The position numbers and the translations under genes were made by a program. The notes under the pieces are model-generated. The model ran no database searches, had not been told where the DNA came from, and was given only the letters and a program-made list of their open reading frames with translations. Shown in pieces: positions 25,093 to 37,700 of a stretch of DNA of 64,000 bases (positions are counted from its first letter, which is position 1; each line of letters begins with the position of its first letter). The stretch spans positions 2,270,001 through 2,334,000 of the forward strand of contig CALNXK010000030.1 in assembly GCA_942486035.1 (NCBI GenBank), written 5' to 3'. This stretch comes from Porites lobata (lineage: Eukaryota; Cnidaria; Anthozoa; Scleractinia; Poritidae).

Positions 25093-25768
25093 AATAAACA
25101 AAGCATCAACTCTGCACGTGCATCATCGATTTTTGTTGCATATCTTTGACGTCACTTCTCGACTATAGCTAGGACGTTCAATTTCTAATTAATTTCGCCT
25201 TTCATGGTCGACGTAAACGCAATACAACGATTTCCTGAACTTGGATACGGTCCCCAGGATTTTAAATGGAAGAAAGTCCCCTGGCAGTTGAAAAACTGAA
25301 CTAGTTTGGAAAATGGCGATGAAGTTTTAAACAGGGCAAGTTCACCTTTTAGGCGAAGTTTTCGCTGCCATCGCTTTCCATAGGACGCTAAAGCTCCCTA
25401 CTCGCTATATAGCTATAAGACGCTCGCTTACGGTCGTTTGGAGAAAATTGGTCGATACATGTACACTATACTTACTTAAATAAAAACTTGCTCTATGATG
25501 GACAGATATACTTATTTTCATTCACAGATAGGAATTTTGAGTTTATGAATCTCGGTTTAACATTAATTTCATGACAATGAATAAAAAACAGATGCTAAAA
25601 CATACGAACGAATTCCATCAGCACTTAATTTCGACACCGTCTGTTTTTGTGACGAAATGATTATTGTTAGCCCCCGTTTCATTCTCAAAGTACAGGTGAG
25701 ACAAACAGCTTGGTATCTAGCGCCTGCTTCATTTCAGCGCGGGTCAGTTTTCCGTAGCTGTTGTATGG

Positions 25769-28700
25769 TTAGTCAACTTTCAGAGTGCTGGCATAGTCTT
25801 CTTGCCTCCGTTGTCTGAACTCAGGTTTTACCGAGGTTCGCTTCAGTTGTCCATCCCTGATAAACACGAAGAAAAAACTCTTTCACCTGCGCTAAACAAC
25901 TACACAAAATCGGTAGCTAATCCCTTCTCAACTTAAAACTATTTTAAAAATAAACTTAGGTGTCGCGGTCCCCACGGAAAGGAAATACGCTGGGGACGAG
26001 GCTGTCCCAACATGGTACAAAAATGAGTAAGACAAATGAGTTTTGTTCGAAAAACCATCTTCGATAACGCTCAAAGAGGAAGACTGTCACTCTCATCAAG
26101 ATAGGCCCTTTTTCTCAGACAGCTTAAGGTAGACGTTTGGTTTTGAATGGAAGACTAAAAAGTAATGTTACTCAGCCACACATTTTCCGCTTGATGTGGT
26201 GCCTGTCCACCTCAAGCCTTCTAGGAACTTTCGGTCGCACTTAAATAAAAGTGAGACACAATTGCACCAGGAAGCCAGGCGCAATCTATATGTGGAACAT
26301 TTTACACGTGTTAATTGTCTGCTGAAAAATCTTTTGGGACTCGCCAAAGAACAAAAATTTGTCGAGGTGATCCACAACTGCATGAGTAGCTTTGGCCTAA
26401 CTCCAAAAAACTGTTAGCTGGAAAGACGGGACCTCGTTTTTGAAAAAATCTAAGCTAGCTATCATTAATACTCCTAGCTTACCAGATTAGGTCAACAAGC
26501 CCTCCTTGCCGAGCGATCTCTGTCTTGACACGATTTGCAAACTGGACGGCGGTTTCATCCTCCTACCGACAAAAGTTCATTACAAAGCATGTCAGGACTC
26601 TTAAAAAGCCATACGCCGGGTGGTAGTGGTGGGTTTAGAGTGATCCAAAGGAACTGACACACGTGCTAACAAAATCCAGTCAACAACTGAATGGGGTGCT
26701 TCTTAGTCCTGTTGCAGAGACTATTGTGAAGTCAGCTTTTGTGCTTTGATTAGCCTGGGAACAGGCTCTCTTTTAGAGTAAAAAGCGAATAGAAAGTTAG
26801 AAAGCGCGAGCTGACAGGGAGGAGTAAGGGAAGGAGGAGAACAATTAAACCAATCACACGTGACTCCGGTACCATGAATCGGCGGCAATCAAAAAAAGTC
26901 TACAGGCTCCCTCGTCCCTCATCCCCCGGGAACATGTTTAAGGGCCACGTTTTGGTGTGATTACTGTTCAGTGCCTTTCCAAATACAACACCAGTCGTAG
27001 TCTAACGACCGCGTAGTAGAAAACTGCTTTGGGGATCACTAGTCCTGTAGCGACTTCAAAACTCGAATCTGCAGAGCAGGAAGAGAAGGGCTCTGCCACT
27101 AACGGTTACCACATGACAGCAAAAAGATGTGCCATGTTACTTTAAAACCTACCAAACGAGTCATTCGTGGGAGATACCACACATCGCAAACGAGCGCCCA
27201 GTTGGTCAATAGAAGAAACAGGTACAATGCAAATCCTTCAGTGCTGGAGTTCCAAAATGCATTTCCAAACGTAGGATCATACTGTATAGGGAATCAAAAT
27301 AAACAACGTTAATAAATGTCCGGAATCTTTTTTGATCAGCTCACAACGAAAGAAAGGCAATGACTGGCTTTTAACACACTTGCCTTGATCGCTACAGGGT
27401 AAATGTCTCCGCTGATTTCAAAGCTGCCTTTCTTGAACATCATCACTGAGGTGTTGTTGATACACGTTCCTAGGGTAAAATTTACGCTAGAAAATGAAAA
27501 TACCGCCTCACTAATACTACATAACTACTTATTTTTTAATTTATATAGCGATTTATACAAAGACTCCAAAGCGTTTAACAAGGAACCTAACGCAAGCGCA
27601 AGTTCGGCTCTAAATAAGACTTATAATATACTATATATTAACCACAATATTGGCCAATCTTACATTTTACATTTTACATTTTTTGTCTCATTAGCATATG
27701 CCTTTCATTCTTTGATCATCAGCGAAAATATGAGCCCGTTTTTTCGTGATATTTTGATGGTTTATATTTATTTATTTTGTTTTGTTTTGTTCTGTATGTT
27801 TACTTTTGAACCAAGTTTATGATATTTATATGTACCAATGTATTTGTTGTGCCTCGTTCATGACTTTCACATTTTTAACTGTCATAATTACCGTCACCCA
27901 ACTAGTTTAGATTTAGTTATTTTGGGTGTCCACTACTGTATGTACTGTTTATTTATTTATGTATAATTATATTCTTGTAAATTCTTTTCGTTGTCTACAG
28001 TATAGTAGAAATAAACTGTTGTTGTTGTCGTTTTACCGAATAGTTTCTACAAACAGCGTATGAGCTCATGAACGTTTTTGCCACCCGGCAATTTCGCACT
28101 TTTTGATGGCCGCTATTTCCTTCGTTATTGCTTGCAAAACGGTGAAATTTCTCAAATTGCTCAAATTAACCAACTCTTTCAACTTTTGAATTTAATTTGT
28201 GCATACGGTGACGCCTTCTACTGGTTAACTCGCATGCAAATGAGCAAAAAGTGTAGACAATGACGTCAGTTAAAGATTCGCCTATACAAACCACATAACT
28301 ATACACTACTGATACAATGATGTATAATCTAAATTGAATTTAACTGTATTTTAGTGCATCAAACAGCAGCAGTGAAAAGTCACTCACCTTCTGGAAAAAT
28401 CAATATCGGGTTTTTACTGGCATCTTCCACATGTTCTCTTAACCTAGAGGGTAACCAGGAAGGTAAAATCAACTTAATATCCAAATACTAGCACAACACG
28501 AGTAAGCCATAACTTGCCCACTTGAACAACTTGTAAAAAAGCCAGTTTCTCCACTCGTATCATGTCGACAGTAATGGACATGACTGAGAGTAAAGTCTCG
28601 CCTAGCTCAAATAGGTGCATTTAAAATCCGAAGCTGTCATACAATGTAATGGACGCTTTGTTCAGGCCAGATGCTTGTATCTTATTTTGGTTTATATAGC

Positions 28701-31700
28701 CTGTTCCAGACTCCAAGGTCTAAGACCATTAGATTTGATAACGAAAACGACTACGAGTACGAGATTTGACTGAAAGGTTTTCCGCGCACAGTCGACTCAC
28801 AACAACTCGAACCTTCTAGGGAAATCGAAAAAAGTTCGAGTCACCGGGAATTTGAAGTAAATAACCAGAAATAAGAAAATAAGCAAATGGATGGGCAGGG
28901 AATGCAATTAAGCAACAAAGTATACAAGAAAGGACACTGAATTTTAACTGGAGTGACAAAAAAGTAAAGACACAGAATTGATCCGGCTCAGAATGATAAA
29001 ACTTTTAACGTTTGAGAACTCGTTTCCGCCAATACGACACTCTCGCTTAAACTCGTAGTATTATGACGACGCTGGCTATCACGCTTTCCCGCCAAAATGA
29101 CGCTGGTTCACGCGCGAGCAATACTTAGTATTGAGAAAATTTCGTACTCGTAGTCGTCCTCGTCTCGTGCAGACTTCGTGAAAACTGATGCGAAAAACGC
29201 TCGGGGGTTGGGGAGAGAGTAACCGGCTCTCTCTTTAACTTCTCTACCCACCACTACCCTATTCCCCAGTTCACGCGCGTCTTATTTCCGCTTGACTTCT
29301 TTTCCCAATTTTTACCTTTTTGTAACAATCAATCTGTCCTTCATCTCGGTTCTCTCAAACCAAATATGATCCTGGGTCTTAGCAAGGGTCTTCTCAAAGA
29401 ATCCAAACAACCCAGGCTGACGCTGACCAACCTAATAACAGGTGCAAAAAAAACATACACGACTTCAGGAAAAAAAAGACAAAGGAAAAGACTCATAGGA
29501 TAATACAGAATGTGCAACGACTATTCAGTTGTCTTGCTGGCTTTACTTTCCATGAGATAAAAAATAATGACTTACCAGAGAGTAGCAGCGATCACACATC
29601 AATATCAACACATCTAAAGGAGTGGTGTGATTTGCTACGCATATTCCTCCACCCTTTGCCATATTTTCCCTGTAAAATAAATAAGGAAATTCACTATAAT
29701 TTCTTTTGGACAAGTACATTTTACCAAGACCAATCTGTGACATTAAAAGAGACCGGACCCAGAATCAAACAAGAAACACGACAGTACTATCAGCAAGACC
29801 AAAGAACAAATGGACTACATGTCAACGGTAACCGGTCATCTCGCCACCAAAAAAGTCGCCACCAAGAAGTCGACTCGCCGCCAACCAACTCGCCACCAAG
29901 TAATTAGACTTCTTGGTGGCGACTGGTTGGGGGCAAGTCGACTTCTTGGTGGCGAGATGACCGTAAACCACGTCAACAAAGGCAGAGCAAAAAAACCAAC
30001 AATGACATCCAAGACAAATTTAACCGGGGTCACAATTAATCATTGGTTAATTTAAGCAGATCATTTCTTTTCACTTTAATTTTCTCTCGTAAATAAATTA
30101 ATGTCAGCCCTGACAAAAAAGGAATAATTTATAAACCTTTAACAACAGTTCAAGAAACAAGTGAAAAAAAATGTGACTTACTTGTTGTGAAATGTGATAA
30201 CTGCAGACACAGCTCTTGCAAATATTCTAAATGAGATCAGCATGAGTTTGGTATCTAGCCAGTTCCTGAAGCTGCAAAGATGAAAAATAAAACAGAACTT
30301 AAAAAGAATAAAAGGGCAATTGTACAACATGGTGAAAGAAATGTAAATGGTGAATGAAAAACATCGTCCAAGCCTGCATGGCAGGCGTTAAAAGGAGCCA
30401 AAAGGGAAAGGGGTAGGAACACCCAACGACTGTTTTCTGTTAAATATCTGTTCAGAGAAGCAAATATGGCCTAGAATTTTCTATTACTTGAAGAAAGCTA
30501 AAAATTTCTAGATGACCGTTCCATTCATGTACAATTTTCGGAGCTTATCCTATAAATTACCTACGATTTTCTGCAGTTAAATTTTTCACATTTCATTCCC
30601 CTAGGTTGGGCTATTTGTCGTAGAAAAAAAGGAAACCTAAAACTTTCGGATTCAAAAATGTGATGGAGAGAAGAATCAGAAAAATTCTCATTTTCGTAGT
30701 ACGTTAAATTGCAGCTTAAATTCTCGGGAAAACAATACTGAAGCCCTTGTAATTTCGAAAAGACTCTAGTTCTCCTGGGATGACCGAACAGATACAAATC
30801 TTACAGTGCAGCTTAGAATATATGTATAGAGATCTAAAAGTACTCTGGATAGCCTAAAAAGTGTTTTCGATGTATTTAAGAGGAAACCGTTGTTGGGTGC
30901 CCCTGAAGGGGATGGGGAAATTCAGGCGTGGCAGACGTTTAAAAGGAAAAGGCAAGGGCAAGGGCAAGGGCAAGCACAAGAGGCATGCAAAGAAGGATAA
31001 CAATCATCCAAACAAGTGAAGCAATTATTTGCAACAGCAAAATATAAATTAATGTTAACTAACCTGGATTTGGGGAGTTGTGCAATAAAAATTCTAGATG
31101 TGATCAATATTGTCATTCCAATAAGGAAAACAGTAAGCCTGATGAGTCAAAGGGATATTATGATTATCAGTAGGGCCTCACGAACAGGTGAAATACAATA
31201 TTAGACAAAAGCCCACAATTCTCCTTGTCCAAAAGTAAGAAACCAAACATCATTATTCCAGTGGACAAGGTTTAAAATGACAAATGGGAAAGAGTGTAAG
31301 TCCCCTCTTTTCTGTGTAATTGTCAAGGTTGGTTGCTGAAATGGCTATAGATATTGACTTCATGGGGTGAGTGAATACTGGAAAGGGTGCAAACTGTCAA
31401 TAGGGGTCACAATATCCATAAAGGCCGTACTCCACTTAGAGTAGATCCATTAACCCTTTCCCTGCCAAATGTAGCCAAAGGCAAAATATCATTTTGTAAA
31501 ATTTTGAAAAACAAATAGTACCATGTGAAAGTGCAGGCAGAGAGCTTTCATTTGAATGGTCACATTATAGGATTTCGTCCACAGACTCAAAAGTTAAAGT
31601 CACCTTACAAAATTCCATCAAACACTCTGGCAGTGAAAGGGTTAAACGCTTACTGATCTCACTTGCATCTTATCTCATACTGTGTATGTTGGCCAATGCA

Positions 31701-34700
31701 CAAAAATGTACATGTATAACAACTGCATCTGAACTCACCTCATGGGGAATAAAATGACGTATCTAATAAAACAGCCAACTATCCACATTATTGTCAATTT
31801 AACACTGTAAAAAAAGATAGTAAATAAATTAGTATTTTTATGCACATCAATATCTTTTGAAAATGTAGCCTCTTCAAAGTGGAATCCTTCAAACTATAAA
31901 ATAATACAAGGCAGTTGACAGAAATCAGTAGCATCTTGAAGAGTTTTAAAATACATTATGTTACTATGGCTGACTGTGTGTATTTTAATAGATGCAAAGG
32001 GATCACCTTCACTGTACTTGTGTAATCAACTACAACATCTTAATGGAAAGAAGATCATTATAATTATGAATGCAACTTTTGCAGTTGCTAAAAGGAGTGA
32101 TGTCCTCATCAACTATAAGAGTGCTCAATAGTTGATCTAGAGCAGAAAACAAGTAGACTGGTGGAACTGGATTAGATCTTGAACATTTTATAATCCAGTT
32201 CCATTAGTCTACTTGTATTATTTAATAACAATATTATGATCAAAACATCCACACTTTTGCTTCTTGTAAATAAACACTTTAGCATTCACAACACCTGTTT
32301 CTCACATGCCCATAGTAAAAGTTGTTTTCCAATTCAGACCCACTCTTAGGCTTAATTCTCACCTTATATAATGATAATTCTCATTTGTTCTGGTCAGAAA
32401 ATTCCAAGATACCAACTCTGCAAATGGATGTGTAAGATTTAGACTCTAAAGACCCTCTCTTTTGCATTACCCCCCCCAAATATCAACGAACACCCACCTG
32501 ACCCCGACCCCGACCCCGACCCTGACCTCCTGATAAGTACAATTTGATCCAGTCCCTGATTTATCACATTGGAATGGCTTAGGACATAATTATGAAGTCT
32601 TACATGAGGTACAGACCATCACAATTCGCTTTTTTGATAGTAATGGCGAAATAATATTTCTCATTGATGAAATACATGCAAAAATGCCCAAGAAACCAAA
32701 AGGAAAATTGGATAAATTCCAAATTAAAGCACCAAAAACCTCATAACTCGTGTCATATCCAGGAGACTACTGGATAATCCAGGAGAGTTGGCATGTATGC
32801 ATCATTGGTGATGATTTCTTAAATATATTTTTTCAAATATTTTTTTTTTTGTGTGACATATTTGTTTTATTTAACTACCCTTGGATTTCTAAAGATGGAG
32901 AATAAACAGATCATGACTGAAGTACAGTCACATTTAACCCCTCTTGTGCTGCATGGACCAGTGGTTACTTTTACTCAAAGAACAATACAGCTCATACACG
33001 CTTTCCTTACAATCACTCTTGAAAAACACCAGCTCTCGTGGCAACCAATATATTTTAATGAATTCCCAAAGTGGGAACTCACTGATCTTATCTGCAGTTT
33101 TGTAGCCCCATCATCATCCATCACACGTGCAAACTCTACTTGATTTATCATACTCCATTTCAAGTTCCTTGTCTCATTGCTAAATGTTATACTCAAAATT
33201 TCGCCGTTACAACGATCTGAACTTTTACCGTCAGTCAAAAAGTAGTGACCAATACATGTTACATTCATCTGGGCAAATAACACTTTTGAAAACAGTACAT
33301 ATTTAGCGGGTGGAGGGTGAGGGGTAGCGGGTGGCGGGTGGCGGGTGGCGGGTTAACTTATATATGAAAATAAAATATTATAACAAAATTTTTATTTTTC
33401 GGTATTTTTGAGTAGTATTTAAAAAGATCCCTCCATGCTGTGTCCAAAACGTTCTTGCTCCTTCTCTGGTACGCATTAACATTGACACGAGTGCTCTGTG
33501 TCTTGCTTGACATAGTTCGTTTTCATTTGACACACCGCATGTAGCCTGACGAAACGTCACTTGCGGTGCGGAGCAAGGAGAGGTGACTGTTTTCACAGGC
33601 ATAATTTCTTTTTAGTCCGCGTAAGTAGATAAAACAAAACAAGACAATACTTTTATTTGGAGTCTGGTAGCTAGTACATAAACGTTGAAATTATTTTTAA
33701 ATTACAACATACAGTTATATCATTATCAATAATAATATTTTATTATAATATTTTATTTTCATATATATTTTAAACCCGCCACCCGTCACCCGTCACCCGC
33801 TACCCGCTACCCGCTACCCGTCACCCGCCACCCGTCACCCGCCACCCGCCACCCGCCACCCGCGGAAAAGTCCTGCCGTGAAATTTAGATAAGCCCCCAA
33901 GTCGCGTGAAGGGTCACATATTTATTTTTATTTTTCTCCTATGATACTAACATTGTGATCACCTCTGTAAATAAAAAAGAGAGCACAACAAAACAGAAAT
34001 CTACATGTAGGACTGCACTAGAAAATCTAACAGCCAATAAAAATATAAAATGTTATTGACCTTCTGCAGAAAAACACTTGGTTACTTCATCATCTATGAT
34101 TGCCTAGAAAGAAAAGAATAATTCTTTTTTTTTTTTACCACACAGTAAAATCAAAGAATAACAAAGCAAAGTTGAAAACATGAGAAACATGATTGATTGA
34201 TACCGCAAATGTATGATGCAATCATCTTTGGATTACATGATTGCATCCTTATTAATTTTGCTAGGATAAGCATTAAAAAAATGCTGGACGTGGGACTGGA
34301 AAATTTTATAGTTGTAAGTCTGGCATCAAAATTAAGAAATTACTGAAATTTTACAAGGAAAATGGTTAAAGGAAATAGAATTCAATGCTTTAATCTGGTG
34401 TTATGGTGATATAGAAAGCAGGAAAAGCTTTGATAGTAGAATTTTAGCCATGGCAAAATACCTCATCCGCTGAGGCAAAAAAATTACTCACAAATTGAAA
34501 ATATTCTTGGAAAATGAGGCACAAGTTAAGTATTTGACTTTTGTTGCAAACCTTGCCCCACACTGGGATAGATGAAGATAAATAGAATTTTGAGTTTAGT
34601 GCATAGTAAATCATTTTGATCATTGAAGTAAATGGAAAAGTATTCAACCAGAGAGTCTAATTCAGGGAAATCTATTCAGCTATTGGTAACCTACTTTAAT

Positions 34701-37700
34701 TATACAACATTTGAACGTCAGTTATGGGTAAATACCACTTCATGCAAGACCTTCCTATACGTACATATACATATGTGTCTGGCTGGGTTTTTGAAAACAT
34801 TACCACCAAACGGACCTTTTGTGTCCAGCAGTTTCAAAGTAGCCATTATAAAAACTAAGAGACTCAGTACAACCACTGCTTTTTTTCTCTTCTCCTCCTT
34901 TCTTCCTCCTTACTCTTTCTTTTTCTCCGTTCCTTTTCCTTTGCTAGTGCAATTTTGAAGCTTATCGGGCCCAAAAAACCTGCCTTTTGACACCTTTTTA
35001 CTCAAATAACAGCAAATTTCATTAGGTTGGTTTTTAAAAAAATGGCTCGATATGTATATGTACATATGTACATAAGATGAAGTGTGCATGGCTTCAACCT
35101 AATTTCCAATACAATTATGGTTTTCCCTCTAAATTGTTCATCTAAACCCTTGGAGTGATCATCGTCAAGTCTCTCTTGATAATTTCAATGCTTTTTAAAA
35201 CAGATTGGTCAAACACTCACCATCAAATAACATTATTTTCTTACCTCAACTCCATTGACACAGAACTCAACAGCATCACCCATATGGAATTCTCGCTGAA
35301 ACGTTCCAAATGATCTATTCCTGGGAAGGTTACCTTTGGTTGGTTTTGCTGGTGTTTTATCAATGACTACAACATAACAAAAAAAATTAACATAGAACAT
35401 TTGCAGTTTCTTTTTAACACTTTTTAAATTACAGCAGTACCCCAGGGCAGTGAAACCTTGATTACAGTGTCTGAACTCCTAAGGAGTAGGGTAAAAGTCT
35501 ATAAAGCAAGAGTTATCAAAAATATAAAAGACAAGAAAAAAGAAAATAACCCTTTCTAGCAGTTTAACATTGATGTACATGCAACAAAACAAAATGATAA
35601 TGAAAGGCAGCAGACCCACCATACATTGGGAGCAATGTATGGGTCTTCATAGCTCAGTCGGTACAGCACAGTCTGCAGCACTAACACAGAGGCCATGGGT
35701 TCGAATCCCATTGAAGTCCCAACATTTTTTTTTAGAATTAATTTGCAATTATGTAAAATTAATTGTAACTACCACTGCGACGATCATATCTTCATTTGAA
35801 TTTGCATTTCTGCAGTTCACATCATCTTCAAGATTAAAGACAACTCACCAATAAAAAGACATATCACACCTCTCAAACATATTTTATCATTAAGTCTAGC
35901 CTGAAATTCATCCGATTGCTTCGAGTCGTTTTCTCCTCTCAACAACGTCTGAATCGACCGGCCGTTAATGCCGTCCAGTGACATCACTCACTACCCGAAA
36001 ACCGGGTAGTGATTTTGATTGGTTGATTGTCTAAACATTCGCATAATTATGTATAATTATGAAAAAATTTAGCAAGATTGTCACTTGATGATTCAGCGCA
36101 TCGCATCCCTGGCATTCTTTCGTTTAGTTCAAACATTTCCATAAGCTTAATCTTAATCTTAAACAGCAAATATCTCTTGTTTTCGAAACTGAAATGCTTA
36201 ATTGAGCTGCGAATGAAGAATCATTGCGGAGAGTCGGTAGGTTTTTCATTTAGAGCTGCTTTGTGGTTTCGGCGGCCAGTGATTTTGTTTACGTGAAGTT
36301 TTCTGAGATCAATGTTATAATTCGACCTTCTTGCTGTTTTTACCGTCAAGTGTAATGATTCTGTTAGCTTTTCTTTCTTGTCTCCTTCTTTTTTTTCTTC
36401 GTTAAGGACCAAATAGCTTCTTTTCAATTAAAGCAAATCATTGTGTTTTTGAACTAAGTGTTCCGTTTGTGTGTTTATTTCATTACGTGATTGCGACAGA
36501 GTTTGTTTATCAAGAATTTAGTACAACCGGTTCAGAGTTGTACTGCATGCAGTTGATAGTTTGAACGTTAAACATGAATTACAATCGAAAAAAATGAAGC
36601 AGTTCTGTATCATGCAGATATTTCCAAACGATATTTCTCGGTTTGCCACTTGAAAATCTTGTTTTACTTTTTGCATGAATTAAAGAAAAGGTCGAGGAGT
36701 AGTGACGTCACTGGACGGCATTAACGGCCGGTCGATTCAGACGTTACTGAGGGAGTAATAACGACTCGAAGTAATCGGATGAAATTCAGGCTACATTAAG
36801 TCATCATTTGTCATCTTATACACAATCAATCTCACAAAATATCATACAAAATTAATACGTTGAAACATTAGCATTAGTAAGTAGTTATACATGCAGTAGT
36901 AAGTGGAGGGAAGTTTATTTATTTAAACACATTACCTAATAATTATTAAGAGCTAATAGCATAACTCATAAAACTGTACATGTCATCCATACAATCTTAT
37001 GCGCGTGGTAAAACGCATCATCATACAATAGTGCGCCAAACAACAAAAAGCCAAACTTAAATGAAACCTGACAGCTTAAATCAGCATTAATCTCCAAGGA
37101 CAATAATAACAGCATGTTATGTCAGGAAATGAAATTTGCTGCTTGTTTCAGCAGGTGTTCATTGGGGAGGAGTGCGTGCCGAGAAAAAGAACATAATTAT
37201 ATTTGTACAAAGACTTTCCCACTGTTAGTACATAAAAAACCAAAGGTTAAACACTGTGCAAGCAAGCCATGTTTGGTTTAGGTTTGAATAGCATAGCGCG
37301 CGAATGATGTCAGAGTGACTAATTTGCAATTTTTGTCTGAGTTTTGGGTCTATAAATAGTAACTGCACGCAGCGCTATTCACACTTGTTAAGAAGAGGGT
37401 GCAATGTTCTTCATCCAATTATAAAGTGAAAAAATACAAAAAGAGGATGGTCAATTGCTGGCCCCTTACATTAGTTATTTAGCCATATTGTGTAAAGGGT
37501 TATATGGGGTTCTTCATCCAACAACAAGTGAAAAAAAAAATTGATTATACTATAATTACTGTAATTATTATTCGTTCAAAATTTTCTCCTTTTGGCTCAA
37601 ATCTCACTGCTAATTCATTAAAACCAGTTAGCATTGACCAAAATTAATTTGGATAATGTTTGTGATATGTGGAAAATGACATCAATAGTACAGCCTAAAT

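Larger units (their letters stand above)
20569..25768. other. repeat-rich spacer between the GPCR and the acyltransferase
   Basis: No gene is supported. The first few hundred bases are presumably GPCR 3'UTR; AATAAATAAA near 22367 is a possible but distant poly(A) signal. Elements are listed separately at 20950-21180, 21525-21596, 24069-24326 and 24958-25092. The 25.1-25.77 kb part should contain the acyltransferase 3'UTR on the minus strand; I could not place its end. Confidence 0.5.

Noticed and set aside
26168..26417. Overlapping open frames of 71-73 codons on both strands between gpat exons 14 and 15
   Set aside because: They lie in an intron, match no known domain, and opposite-strand overlap is typical of chance frames.
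29512..29907. 131-codon plus-strand frame overlapping gpat exon 9
   Set aside because: It runs antisense to a conserved acyltransferase exon and into the palindrome at 29833-29963; a shadow frame.
35642..35719. Functional tRNA gene
   Set aside because: A- and B-boxes are good, but the anticodon stem-loop is not standard and one acceptor pair fails; a SINE head or pseudogene fits better.
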